Shown: piece after piece, positions 33,492 through 42,859 of the stretch
How the letters are laid out: every line of letters begins with the position of its first letter
Numbering within the stretch: position 1 is the stretch's first letter
Source: Maribacter luteus
Lineage (GTDB): Bacteria; Bacteroidota; Bacteroidia; Flavobacteriales; Flavobacteriaceae
DNA length: 64,000 nucleotides
NCBI RefSeq assembly: GCF_009674825.1
Contig: NZ_WKJH01000006.1
Coordinates: 163,982-227,981, forward strand
Direction of reading: 5' to 3'
Notes under the pieces: model-generated
Told to the model about the DNA's origin: nothing
The model's input: the letters and a program-made list of their open reading frames with translations, nothing else
The model's database searches: none
Translations under genes and position numbers: made by a program

Positions 33492-34748
33492 ATGGGAAGC
33501 AGTCGTACAATTATGGTGGTAATGGGAATGTTGTTCTTTATAGTGGCACCCCGGGCCAATGCCCAGTTTTTTAAAAAGCTAAAACAGCAAGCTGAAGAAA
33601 AACTTACCGAGAAAGCCAATAAAGAGGTAGATGATATTTTTACCGGAAACAAGGGTACAACAAAGAAAGAGGAGGGGGCAAAAGAATTGGGAACCGTCAA
33701 AACCGATGAAAACAAAGTCGTACCGCCTACTACCGTACCGCAATCGACAACCACTTTTAACGAATCGGATTATTTGGTGTATAAATCGCCAGATCCGGCG
33801 TTTCATGATATTTACGTTCAAAAATTTAAGGGGCTCCCAAGATTCGGTTCCTGTAATTTTTATACCATGCCCAACAATCCGAAAATGCCCGTGTCGACTC
33901 CCGAGGTCAATGAGAAAAGAGTAAAAATGAAAATGGGTTATAATGCTTTTTTGTTATTGGCACGAATGCATACCCTAAAGGATCATTTTAAGGTAATGGA
34001 CAGAACGGCCCTCACCCCCATTAGTAAACCCTTGGTAGAAGAAGAGGTAAAATCCAATATGGCACAAGGATACCTAATGAATTTTGCATTTTTAATGGGC
34101 ACGGATGCCTTGAAAAAGGAATATTTTATGAATGATCGGAACGGTACCGGTAATGCTCCCATTGTATCCAAATGGGGAGGGCAATATGCCGATGATTTTA
34201 CCGAGAATGAAAAATATGTGGCATTTGTAGAAAAGTATTTAGATAAAATACTGCAATGGAACCAAACATTTTTTGAGGACGCTACGGAAGATTTTCAATT
34301 TGTTGTTCCGCTGGAGTTCAAAGGATCCTATGATTTCGACAAAAATGGATTTTGGGTGCAACTTCCCACCAAAAGGAGGTCTAGTTATAGTATGGATTTT
34401 GGAAGTACGAGGGATAATTATTTTTTTGAGTTTCTTCCCAAGACACCTTATGGGCAGCAAATCTTGAATAAAACACAACAGGTGGAACATATAAATGCTG
34501 AGGTGCTTTTTAAAATGGATCCGGCCGCGGCCGAAGCTTTGATAAACGATAAAACAAAGAACCCACAAATGGTGGTAAAAGTAAAGGTCGTTTATGAAGG
34601 GTTCCGACCCGAGAATCCCACGATTTATGCTCCAAAATACACATATCATTTACTGGATCCTATTATGGAACTGTATTCCGATGCTGGGCTGACTTCAAAA
34701 ATTGGGGAAATAAATCTGGAAAACTTAATTTACAAAGGCTCTAATTAA
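33492..34748 (+). CDS. Secreted protein of the same family, copy 4
   Basis: The 418-residue protein is the longest copy. It has a signal peptide ending in PRANAQ, the basic FFKKLKQQAEEKLTEKANKE segment as in copy 3, a Lys/Thr/Glu linker (about residues 50-90), then the family domain: YKSPDPAFHDIYVQKFKGLP followed by RFG, IVSKWGGQYADDFTENEKYV, FKGSYDFDKNGFWVQLPTK, and IMELYSDAGLTSKIGEINLE at the end. The cysteine pair of the middle copies is missing. It closes the array; no terminator is evident after it. Confidence 0.7.
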   Translation: MGSSRTIMVVMGMLFFIVAPRANAQFFKKLKQQAEEKLTEKANKEVDDIFTGNKGTTKKEEGAKELGTVKTDENKVVPPTTVPQSTTTFNESDYLVYKSPDPAFHDIYVQKFKGLPRFGSCNFYTMPNNPKMPVSTPEVNEKRVKMKMGYNAFLLLARMHTLKDHFKVMDRTALTPISKPLVEEEVKSNMAQGYLMNFAFLMGTDALKKEYFMNDRNGTGNAPIVSKWGGQYADDFTENEKYVAFVEKYLDKILQWNQTFFEDATEDFQFVVPLEFKGSYDFDKNGFWVQLPTKRRSSYSMDFGSTRDNYFFEFLPKTPYGQQILNKTQQVEHINAEVLFKMDPAAAEALINDKTKNPQMVVKVKVVYEGFRPENPTIYAPKYTYHLLDPIMELYSDAGLTSKIGEINLENLIYKGSN

Positions 34749-35158
34749 TGTTAATGGTGCGCGTATCGTAATCTTTTTATACTTATATTCCCATTGTTAC
34801 GCGTAGTACGCCACAAGGCAATCTGAATACCATAAGTTAGCCCTTACATGGGTTGAAAGCATGGCAGAACAAAGACCGCTTACCTACAAATACGCAACAA
34901 GGATATTCTTCTGTTAGAAAACAATGCAAAGAAAAATAAGGTGTCTGCCGTTACGCTTTTCAGTACGCTAATTTTTTAAAAATATTTATCTTGGGAAAGC
35001 ATTACCTAGAATGGTTTTTATGACGAATAAAAACCTTTAGGGTAAGATGAAAAAGGAAATTAAACAATGGGTTTTCTAACTGTTTAAAGGCAATATAAGT
35101 GTATAAAGATGTGTTTTACACGTATATAAACAAGTTGTACATAATTAGAATAAACTAA
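34749..35158. other. Gene-free stretch with the second set of cassette-like repeats
   Basis: No gene is seen. It contains 34947-34965 and 35101-35135, which match segments of 23468-23688 in the same order. The spacing between the two motifs is about 135-165 bases in both places. Confidence 0.5.
35101..35135 (+). repeat. Repeat upstream of a nuclease gene, copy 2
   Basis: This segment matches 23654-23688 at 29 of 35 positions without gaps, with the core GTGTTTTACACGTATATAAA. It ends 23 bases before the first codon of the broken Mrr gene. Confidence 0.7.
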
Positions 35159-36056
35159 AAGGAACTACCAAAATATCACCAAACATTTGTGCCAGTTTTA
35201 GAGATATTAAATTCTGTTGAATCATTAAATAGTCGTGAACTAGCTTCTCGAGTCCGCCATAACTACTATTCGGATTTACCAAAAGAACTATTGAAAAAAA
35301 AAGACAAGGTCTGGGGCAAACGTTTTACTTGATAGAATACTTTGGGGTAAATCTTATCTCAAAATGGCGAAGTTTTTATCTTACCCAAAAAGAGGCTTTG
35401 TGCAAATTACAGATAAAGGAAAACAAATTTTAGAAAGAGGTAATTTGACTTTAAGTGAACTTCAAAGTGATCCTGATTTTATCAATCATAGAGCATCTGT
35501 TCAAACTAAAAAAGAAAATGAAGTAATTCTAGAAACAGTTGATGTGGAAAATTCTTCTCCTCAAGATTTAATTGATTCTGGATTTACAACTATTGAAGCC
35601 GAAGTCAAAACTGAACTTTTAGGAAAGTTAAAAGAAATTGATCCTTATTATTTAGAAAAAGTAATTCTTATTCTTCTGAAAAAGATGGGTTACGGCGATT
35701 TTATCGAAACCTCAAAATCAAATGATGGCGGAATAGATGGGATAATAAATGAAGATAAACTCGGATTGGAAAAAATATATACCCAAGCAAAACGATATAA
35801 TGAAAATAAAGTTCGTGAAAAAGATATACGAAACTTTATTGGAGCAATGAGTGGAGATACCAGTAAGGGAGTTTTTATAACCACATCATCATTTGATGAT
35901 GCTGTTATAAGAAAATCCAGAGAAGCTCACCACTCAATAATTTTAAATGATGGAGCAAAATTAGTTGACTTAATGCATGATTACAATGTTGGTGTACAGG
36001 TTAAAACTACCTATGAAGTTAAAGAACTTGATAATGATTTTTTCGAAGGAGAATAA
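35159..36056 (+). pseudogene. Mrr-family restriction endonuclease, broken
   Basis: The full family layout can be read across two frames. From 35159 the N-terminal Mrr_N winged helix reads KELPKYHQTFVPVLEILNSV and continues through LNSRELASRVRHNYYSDLPK to a run of nine A at 35294-35302. Deleting one A joins it to TRSGANVLLDRILWGKSYLK and the frame that ends at 36056. The C-terminal Mrr_cat domain is intact: DPYYLEKVILILLKKMGYGD, then GGIDGIIN and IYTQAKRYN, with the catalytic Asp and Gln-Ala-Lys. The first codon is AAG where ATG would be expected (35159-35161). So the gene has a lost start and a frameshift. The frame from 35364 could still make a 230-residue catalytic part. Confidence 0.8.
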
Positions 36057-36301
36057 CTGTATACTACAAAGAACTGAGGGAAAAGGTAAATAAATCCTTC
36101 TTGCTGCCTATACCATCAATTTAAAGGGAATCAAACCTAAGCCGTATATACTTCATTGCAAGTACGCATCAGGTTAAGTACGCAACAACCCAATTACCCA
36201 TAGCCGAAAGATCAGTCACAATCTAGGCCGAAACTGTAACAAAAAATGGGACTTCACGTCTTGTAAAGTAAATCATCAATCAAAAAATAAGAATCAAAAA
36301 C

Positions 36302-37942
36302 TTGATATCGTTGCTTACCATTCTTTTTTCATTTTCAACCAATGCCCAAGATATGGCAGAATATACAAGTGGTTGGGAAGGAGAAATGGAAAATTCCAAA
36401 TTATTCAATCTTAAGGTGGAAATCAGAAATTTAGGGTTTGAAAATGCAAGCTTTGAAATTTTCAACAACAAAAGTATAATTGATTATTCTTTTGGTTCAA
36501 AAAGCACTCCAATATTGGAAATACCTTTTGCCGAAAATCATTCTTTTAAAGGTGCCTTATCTGAAAATGGTAAAGAAATTAACGGGTTTATCAAGTCAGG
36601 TATGCTTCTTTATCATATAAAACTCACTCAATCTGGGAACGGTACTTTTATAGGGGTTTGGAACCTTCTTATGGTCGATGGGTTAAAATCACTTAATTTC
36701 TATTTGAGCGTTGAAAATGGCTCGGGTAATAATTATGAAGCTTATCCAATTTTTGGTGATGATCGTTTTACTGGGACGTGGTGTGCTAATTTCCAAAAGA
36801 AAAATGACAGTATTTCTTTTGTCGATTTCAAAACAGGATTGAAGTTTAAAGGAAAACTATTATCCCAAAAAATTCAATTAGGAATTTATTTAGGGGATGG
36901 TTTGGTTATGCAGACGGACTTAAAAAAATCTACAAGCGATTGGCAAATAGGTGGATTTACAACAAATATAAATAACGGAAATCTTCAACTTACGGAAATG
37001 GAATCACTCATTTTAAAAGATTCCCTACCTAATACGCATGCTGTTTTAATTTCTAAAAAAGGCAGTATTTTATATGAAAACTATTTTGGCGGCTACAATC
37101 CGCAAATTCCCCACGATATGCGTTCAGCATCAAAAAGTATTTCGTCCGCTATAGTTGGTATGGCAAAAGACAAATCATTATTTCAGAATGTTGACCAATC
37201 CATTTTTGAGTTTTTACCTGAAGAATACCAAATCAACAAAGACAGCTTAAAAAGTAAAATAGACATAAAAAGCCAGTTAACGATGAGTTCGGGCTTGGAT
37301 GCTGTCGATTTTGGGATTAAACGAAAATCTTTGGCGTCAGAGGATAATTACCAACCTACCCGAGACTGGACAAAAACTATTTTACAGGCGCCAATGATCA
37401 ATGAACCCAACAAACACGGCAATTACGGTTCAGCAAACCCATATCTTCTTGGAGTTGCAATAGACTCCATTGTTGCAGAACCTTTGGAGTTGTTTATGGA
37501 CAAAAACTTATTTCAAAAATTGGGAATTTCAAATTACATTGTTCAAACCGATATGACAGGTCGACCTTATTTCGGAGGCGGAATGTATTTGACACCAAGG
37601 GATATGATGAAATTCGGAGAATTATATCTTAATAAAGGAAAGTTGTTTGGAAAGCAAATTTTGTCAGAAAATTGGATACAGGATTCATTTAAAAATTACC
37701 GTGTTTTAGAAAATACCAACGATAAAAATGAATGCGGATATTTATGGTGGCATTATACATATCAATATAATGGAACTTCAATAAAATCAAAGGAGGCAAG
37801 AGGTGCTGGTGGACAATATATTTTTGTGCTTCCCAAATTGGAAATGGTCGTTGTCATAACATCTGGAAATTATAGAAACGGAAAAACGCAACAACCTGAA
37901 TTGATCTTAGAAAAATATATATTGCCATACATTGTCAACTGA
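36302..37942 (+). CDS. Serine hydrolase, class C beta-lactamase-related, start codon unclear
   Basis: The frame from the TTG at 36302 gives 546 residues. The SxxK nucleophile motif is in MRSASKSISSAIVGMAKDKS (near residue 277), the Tyr-x-x-Asn motif is in NYGSANPYLLG, and the third motif region is RGAGGQYIFVLP. This is the beta-lactamase/transpeptidase-like serine hydrolase fold (PF00144) with a beta-rich N-terminal domain of about 220 residues. From 36275 the same frame reads INQKIRIKNLISLLTILFSF and on to STNAQD, a good signal peptide whose first codon is ATC. No ATG lies between the upstream stop (36269) and the mature part. The start may have been lost (ATG to ATC), or TTG at 36302 is used. 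Confidence 0.75.
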   Translation: MISLLTILFSFSTNAQDMAEYTSGWEGEMENSKLFNLKVEIRNLGFENASFEIFNNKSIIDYSFGSKSTPILEIPFAENHSFKGALSENGKEINGFIKSGMLLYHIKLTQSGNGTFIGVWNLLMVDGLKSLNFYLSVENGSGNNYEAYPIFGDDRFTGTWCANFQKKNDSISFVDFKTGLKFKGKLLSQKIQLGIYLGDGLVMQTDLKKSTSDWQIGGFTTNINNGNLQLTEMESLILKDSLPNTHAVLISKKGSILYENYFGGYNPQIPHDMRSASKSISSAIVGMAKDKSLFQNVDQSIFEFLPEEYQINKDSLKSKIDIKSQLTMSSGLDAVDFGIKRKSLASEDNYQPTRDWTKTILQAPMINEPNKHGNYGSANPYLLGVAIDSIVAEPLELFMDKNLFQKLGISNYIVQTDMTGRPYFGGGMYLTPRDMMKFGELYLNKGKLFGKQILSENWIQDSFKNYRVLENTNDKNECGYLWWHYTYQYNGTSIKSKEARGAGGQYIFVLPKLEMVVVITSGNYRNGKTQQPELILEKYILPYIVN

Positions 37943-38067
37943 ATTAACCGGTTGCCTATAACGTATCCCGAGAAAAGTCTTGGTCCGGCTCTCTAAAGTT
38001 CAAATAGGGGCTGGGAAAGGACACTTACTCTGCGAACCGAAACAGAATTTAAAGCCAACAAAGGATT

Positions 38068-38610
38068 ATGAAACTGAATATGATTTTAGCCCTGCCGATA
38101 CTGTTCGCTCTGGTACCGTTATCAATATTTGCCCAACAAGATGTTTTAATTGAAGAGTATCTGGATCGTCTGGAAAATTTAAAAAAAGTATTTTCTTCTG
38201 GTGGCAGAATCGATACCAGAGGACAACTACGAATATAGGGTAACACCTGAATCAATGAGTTTCACTGAGAATTTAATGCATATTGGGTGGGCGAAGGATT
38301 GGCATAGTAAATCCTTATTGGGAGGCCTAGCGGCCAGAGATTGGGATGCCTTTACCGAACTTAAAGGTGGGGAAAAGTCTGAAAAGGAAATGATTTCATC
38401 AATTGAAAGAACATTCGAGGAGACAATAAGGTTTATCATGGACTACGATGTGGATAAACTTGATGACACCTAGACTATTTTGGATTAACCAGAACCAAAA
38501 GACAGGTTTTGTTGTTACTGGCCGGTCATATAACCCATCATCGGGGTCAAATGCTTTTTTATATGAGGTTAAATGGGGTCAAGCCACCTAGGTATGTACT
38601 TTATCAATAG
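38068..38610 (+). pseudogene. Secreted DinB-family protein, pseudogene with three lesions
   Basis: The gene starts MKLNMILALPILFALVPLSI, a signal peptide, and runs DVLIEEYLDRLENLKK to a run of seven A at 38181-38187. One A fewer joins it to FLLVAESIPEDNYEYR and onward (MSFTENLMHIGWAKDWHSKS) to a TAG at 38471, probably once GAG. One more T near 38480 would join the last part, LTRTKRQVLLLLAGHITHHR followed by GQMLFYMRLNGVKPPRYV and a stop at 38608. The metal-binding His of MHIG and of HITHHRGQ fit DinB. Three separate lesions make decay certain. Confidence 0.8.
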
Positions 38611-39122
38611 TTTCTGGCCAGCGTACCTAATAGTTTAAATAAAGGATAATTAACTTAGGTGTTTAAGTAGGGTAGCATCCATGATGCTGTTTAATTAATT
38701 TAAGGCATTTATCTTTGGGAATGTCCACAACAGAATCATAGCTTAACCATTATTAGCAATTAAAAAGTACATTTATAAAACAATTGACTGTTTTTATCGG
38801 AATCCCCAGATATAATTATTTTGGAGTAAAACATATGGTCTATTTATGCGTTTTTATTATCCGTTCTTTTTTCGAAAATTCTAGAAGTGGATGGTATGGT
38901 CAATATCGCTTGTGAATATCGATCCCAATATATAACTTCGGGAACTAAGTATTTTGGGTGTTCAATGCATTAACCTTAAGTTGATGTGGACATGCCCAAA
39001 GATTATTTTTATATCGACCTAAGAATGCACAAAAGGAACATGGGTAAAATTTTTGAATTTTCATTAATCAATAACAGCTTTACTTTGTTTAAACCAAACG
39101 TTTATATTTTCTGACCAAAACC
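38611..39122. other. Gene-free stretch before fkp
   Basis: No gene is seen on either strand. A -7-like TATCTTTG lies at 38710-38717 on the plus strand in an A+T-rich setting, without a clear TTG at the right distance. The fkp promoter must lie in the last 150 bases, but no strong match to the consensus was found. Confidence 0.4.
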
Positions 39123-41981
39123 ATGAAAAAACTATTATCATTACCTCAAAACCTTGTAAATTATTTTCACCAAATAGAGGACAAAGACAAAGAATCTTGG
39201 TTTTGTGCATCTGACCCTGAAGGCAGTCATGTAGGTTCTGGCGGGGGCACGGCATGGCTTTTAAAAGAGATGTGGAAAAACTCCGAAACCGACTTTAATG
39301 AATGGTTAAAACAAGAGAAACGCATCATCATGCATGCCGGTGGGCAAAGTAGACGTTTGCCGGCCTATGCACCGTCGGGGAAAATTTTAACGCCAATACC
39401 CGTTTTTAGGTGGGAGAGAGGGCAAAAAATAAATCAAAACCTATTAGATCTTCAAATACCACTGTATGAAAAAATACTACAAAAATCCCCCAAGAGTTTA
39501 AATACCCTTATTGCCAGTGGGGATGTCTATATCCAATCGGATAAGAACATAAAAGAATTGCCAGATGTTGATATTGTGTGTTACGGCCTATGGGCCAATG
39601 CGGAATTGGCAACGAATCACGGAGTTTTCGTCTGTAATAAAAATGCTTCTGAGGAACTGTTGTACATGCTCCAGAAACCTTCGCCCAAAATTTTGAAAAA
39701 TTTATCGCAAGATCAATTGTTTCTAATGGATATCGGTATTTGGGTGTTAAGTGATAAGGCCGTAAATGTGCTTTTGAAACATTCGGGATATTCCTTAGGG
39801 AAAAACGGGCGGTTGTTGACGCCGGAAAACTTGAGTTTTTATGATTTATACAGTGATTTTGGGCTTAACATGGGTAGCCATACCGAAGGGAAGAATCCAG
39901 AAATCAATGATTTGAAAATTTCGATACTGCCGTTGCCAAAGGGGGAGTTTTACCATTTTGGAACCAGTAGGGAGCTGATTTCTTCAACCCTTTCCATACA
40001 AAATAGGATAATAGACCAACGGTCAATATTACATAAAGATGATAAACCACATTCATCTATGTTCGTTCAAAATGCGGATATAAAAATTAAGTTGAGACCG
40101 GACCAGAGAAATTTGTGGATCGAGAATTCGTATATAGGTGAAAATTGGGAATTGCAATCTGAACATATTATTACAGGGGTTCCTGAAAACAATTGGGAAT
40201 TAAAGCTGTCTACTGGTGTATGCTTGGATATTGTACCAATTGATGGTGATTCTTATTGTATACGGCCTTATGGTTTTTTCGACGCTTTCAGGGGGCCATT
40301 GAATGTAGACTCTACCGTTTGGATGGGAGAAAGTTTTGCTAATTGGCTTTTGCATCGTGGTGTTGCATTCCCTGATTTGGATTTTCCTGAAGATACAGAT
40401 TTGCAAGCGGCGGCAATTTTCCCGGTTTTAAAACTGAATGGATCATTTGGAGAATTACTTACTTGGATGATAAACCCCAGTAAAAACAAGGAGCTTTTGT
40501 CACTATGGCTTTCTTGTGAGCGATTATCGGCCAATGATATATCTAAAAGGGCCTCATTAAGTCGCTTGTATGATCAACGCGAACTTTTCAGGAACAAGAA
40601 TATTGTTCAGCTTCATAGTAATTATACGAAAAGCGTTTTCTATCAGTCCGACTTAAATTATATAGCCCAACATGTAGCGCAGAATAAAATAGATTTAAAG
40701 CCCAATCTTTCATTTGACAATACGTTTCAGCAAATGCAGGAGTTCATGTTTCAGGCAAAAATCAAAAAATATTTAAATCAGGACAATACGATCGAAGAGC
40801 AAAAGGCCTTCGATTTATTAGGGGATATTATTGTAGACAGTTTAGGCTATGAACAACCAGAACCCCAGCTGAATATTTTTCATGATCAAATTGTCTGGGG
40901 AAGAAGTCCTGTGAGGATAGATATTGCTGGTGGCTGGACGGATACCCCGCCGTATAGCATTGCCTATGGTGGAGCTGTCGTAAATATGGCCATTAATTTA
41001 AATGGTCAGCCTCCATTGCAAGTGTACATTAAACCATCGAAAGAATATAAGGTTATTTTACGTTCCATTGATATTGGCGTTCGTGAGGATATATCCACAT
41101 ACGAGGAAATTTCAGGTTTCAAGCAGGTAGGTTCTGCATTTTCCATACCAAAAGCCGCCTTGTTTTTATCTGGCTTTAATGATAAAAGTTCATTTAAAGA
41201 TCTTGAAGAACATTTAAAGGCGTTCGGTTCCGGTATTGAGATTACCATGCTCGCAGCTATTCCCAAGGGTTCTGGGCTTGGTACTAGTTCTATATTATCG
41301 GCTACAGTGTTAGGGGCTTTATCTGATTTCTGTGGATTGAAATGGGATCAGAACGATCTGAACCAACGAACTTTGGTTTTAGAGCAATTGTTGACAACAG
41401 GAGGTGGTTGGCAAGATCAATTCGGGGGTATTTTGCCAGGTATTAAACTTATAGAAACCCAAAAAGGAGGTAATCAGACACCGAATATCAGTTGGGCCCC
41501 GGAGTTTATATTTTCCAAGCCTGAGAATAAAGCCCGTATGCTACTTTATTATACAGGGATAACACGAACCGCTAAGAATATACTTTCTGAAATTGTTACA
41601 GGGATGTTCTTGAATGAATCAAGGAACACCAAAATCCTTAAGGATATAAAAGAGCATGCTTTCGAAACGTTTAAGATTCTGCAAAGTGCGAATTTTGAAG
41701 ATTTCAGCGATTGTGTGGCCCTAACTTGGGAACAAAAAAAGAAATTGGATAGAGGTATAAACCCTCCAGAGATAGATAAACTTATTGATATTATAAAAGA
41801 TTATGCTTCTGCATACAAGTTGCCCGGTGCCGGTGGTGGTGGGTATTTGTATATTATCGCAAAAGACCCTAATGCGGCAGGGATTATCAGGAAATTGCTC
41901 AATGAAAACCCTCTGAATGACCGTGCACGTTTTGTAGATATAGATTTATCCAGTACCGGATTTCAGGTAACTAGGTCGTAG
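39123..41981 (+). CDS. fkp: Bifunctional L-fucokinase / L-fucose-1-phosphate guanylyltransferase
   Basis: The 952-residue protein matches Bacteroides Fkp in length and layout. The N-terminal half is the guanylyltransferase (ASDPEGSHVGSGGGTAWLL near residue 35, then HAGGQSRRLPAYAPSGKIL). The C-terminal half is a GHMP kinase with its three motifs: PVRIDIAGGWTDTPPYS (about 595), IPKGSGLGTSSILSA (about 713) and LPGAGGGGYLYII (about 900). It turns free L-fucose into GDP-fucose for capsule and glycoprotein fucosylation in the cytoplasm. It stands alone and is followed by a strong terminator. Function is firm by family. Confidence 0.95.
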   Translation: MKKLLSLPQNLVNYFHQIEDKDKESWFCASDPEGSHVGSGGGTAWLLKEMWKNSETDFNEWLKQEKRIIMHAGGQSRRLPAYAPSGKILTPIPVFRWERGQKINQNLLDLQIPLYEKILQKSPKSLNTLIASGDVYIQSDKNIKELPDVDIVCYGLWANAELATNHGVFVCNKNASEELLYMLQKPSPKILKNLSQDQLFLMDIGIWVLSDKAVNVLLKHSGYSLGKNGRLLTPENLSFYDLYSDFGLNMGSHTEGKNPEINDLKISILPLPKGEFYHFGTSRELISSTLSIQNRIIDQRSILHKDDKPHSSMFVQNADIKIKLRPDQRNLWIENSYIGENWELQSEHIITGVPENNWELKLSTGVCLDIVPIDGDSYCIRPYGFFDAFRGPLNVDSTVWMGESFANWLLHRGVAFPDLDFPEDTDLQAAAIFPVLKLNGSFGELLTWMINPSKNKELLSLWLSCERLSANDISKRASLSRLYDQRELFRNKNIVQLHSNYTKSVFYQSDLNYIAQHVAQNKIDLKPNLSFDNTFQQMQEFMFQAKIKKYLNQDNTIEEQKAFDLLGDIIVDSLGYEQPEPQLNIFHDQIVWGRSPVRIDIAGGWTDTPPYSIAYGGAVVNMAINLNGQPPLQVYIKPSKEYKVILRSIDIGVREDISTYEEISGFKQVGSAFSIPKAALFLSGFNDKSSFKDLEEHLKAFGSGIEITMLAAIPKGSGLGTSSILSATVLGALSDFCGLKWDQNDLNQRTLVLEQLLTTGGGWQDQFGGILPGIKLIETQKGGNQTPNISWAPEFIFSKPENKARMLLYYTGITRTAKNILSEIVTGMFLNESRNTKILKDIKEHAFETFKILQSANFEDFSDCVALTWEQKKKLDRGINPPEIDKLIDIIKDYASAYKLPGAGGGGYLYIIAKDPNAAGIIRKLLNENPLNDRARFVDIDLSSTGFQVTRS

Positions 41982-42090
41982 TGCGATTAAAAAATCACGC
42001 CTGGTTTTGGCGAGCTATGACTTATGCCTTGGAGAATTCTTGTTATATCTGGGGATAAGGAAAAACCAAAAGGGGAACTTAAGAACAAAT

Positions 42091-42122
42091 AAAAAGCCTC
42101 AACTTAATTGTTGAGGCTTTTT
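42091..42122. terminator. Bidirectional terminator between fkp and tRNA-Lys
   Basis: A perfect 13-bp inverted repeat (AAAAAGCCTCAAC and its complement) with a 6-base loop has an A run on the left and a T run on the right. It can end fkp transcripts on the plus strand and the tRNA transcript on the minus strand. Confidence 0.88.
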
Positions 42123-42125
42123 AAG

Positions 42126-42198
42126 TGACCTGGCTGGGGCTCGAACCCAGGACCCTCTCCTTAAAAGGGAGATGCTCTACCAACTGAGCTACCAGGTC
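42126..42198 (-). tRNA. tRNA-Lys (UUU)
   Basis: On the minus strand the 73-base cloverleaf is complete: acceptor GACCTGG pairs with CCAGGTC plus discriminator A, D arm GCTC...GAGC, anticodon stem TCTCC/GGAGA with loop CTTTTAA (anticodon UUU), and T arm CTGGG-TTCGAGC-CCCAG. The CCA end is not encoded. It is transcribed towards fkp and ends at the shared terminator. Confidence 0.95.
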
Positions 42199-42343
42199 AA
42201 AATGTTTTAAAATGCTTACTAAGTTTCCTCGTTAGCGGCTGCAAATATAAGATCATTTGTTTATTTAACAAGCCTATTTTAAATAAATTTTAGTTTTCTT
42301 TGAAATCAATAGCAATTGATACAACTTAAAATAGTTAAAAATC

Positions 42344-42859
42344 GTGAAGATAGTTTTGGTCGGATACATGGGGAGCGGGAAGTCAACAATAGGCAAGACC
42401 CTTTCCAAACAGTTGAATGTTAAGTTTATAGACTTGGATGCTTATATTGAGGAAAAGGAAGGTATGTGTATATCCGAACTATTTAAAAGTAAGGGCGAAA
42501 TTTTTTTCAGGAAAAAAGAATTTGAATATCTAAAACAGATTTTAAATAGTACCGATAACTTTATACTTTCAACAGGAGGGGGTACTCCGTGTTATGGGAA
42601 TAATATGCAAGCGATTATCGAGGCTTCTCCCAATGTTTTTTACTTGAAACTTACTATTGAAGGGCTTTTGAAAAGATTAGCCCCAGGAAAGGCCCATAGG
42701 CCCTTGATCGCGAATATTCCGGACGAGGAATTGCCTGAATTTATTGGGAAACATCTTTTTGAGCGCAGTTTCTTCTATTCAAAGGCATACCATTCTATCT
42801 TAAGTGATGGTAAAAGTATAGCCGCGATAGTTAACGAGATAGAGCAACTCTTAGTCTAA
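42344..42859 (+). CDS. aroK: Shikimate kinase
   Basis: The 171-residue P-loop kinase starts with GTG (MKIVLVGYMGSGKSTIGKTL). Walker A is GYMGSGKST (residues 7-15), the shikimate-binding FIDLDAYIEEKEG follows, then GEIFFRKKEFEYL, GGGTPC (the Gly-Gly-Gly loop) and the lid Arg region RLAPGKAHRPLI. It phosphorylates shikimate in the aromatic amino-acid pathway. It is convergent with, and overlaps by nine bases, the phosphoribosyltransferase gene. Confidence 0.95.
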   Translation: MKIVLVGYMGSGKSTIGKTLSKQLNVKFIDLDAYIEEKEGMCISELFKSKGEIFFRKKEFEYLKQILNSTDNFILSTGGGTPCYGNNMQAIIEASPNVFYLKLTIEGLLKRLAPGKAHRPLIANIPDEELPEFIGKHLFERSFFYSKAYHSILSDGKSIAAIVNEIEQLLV

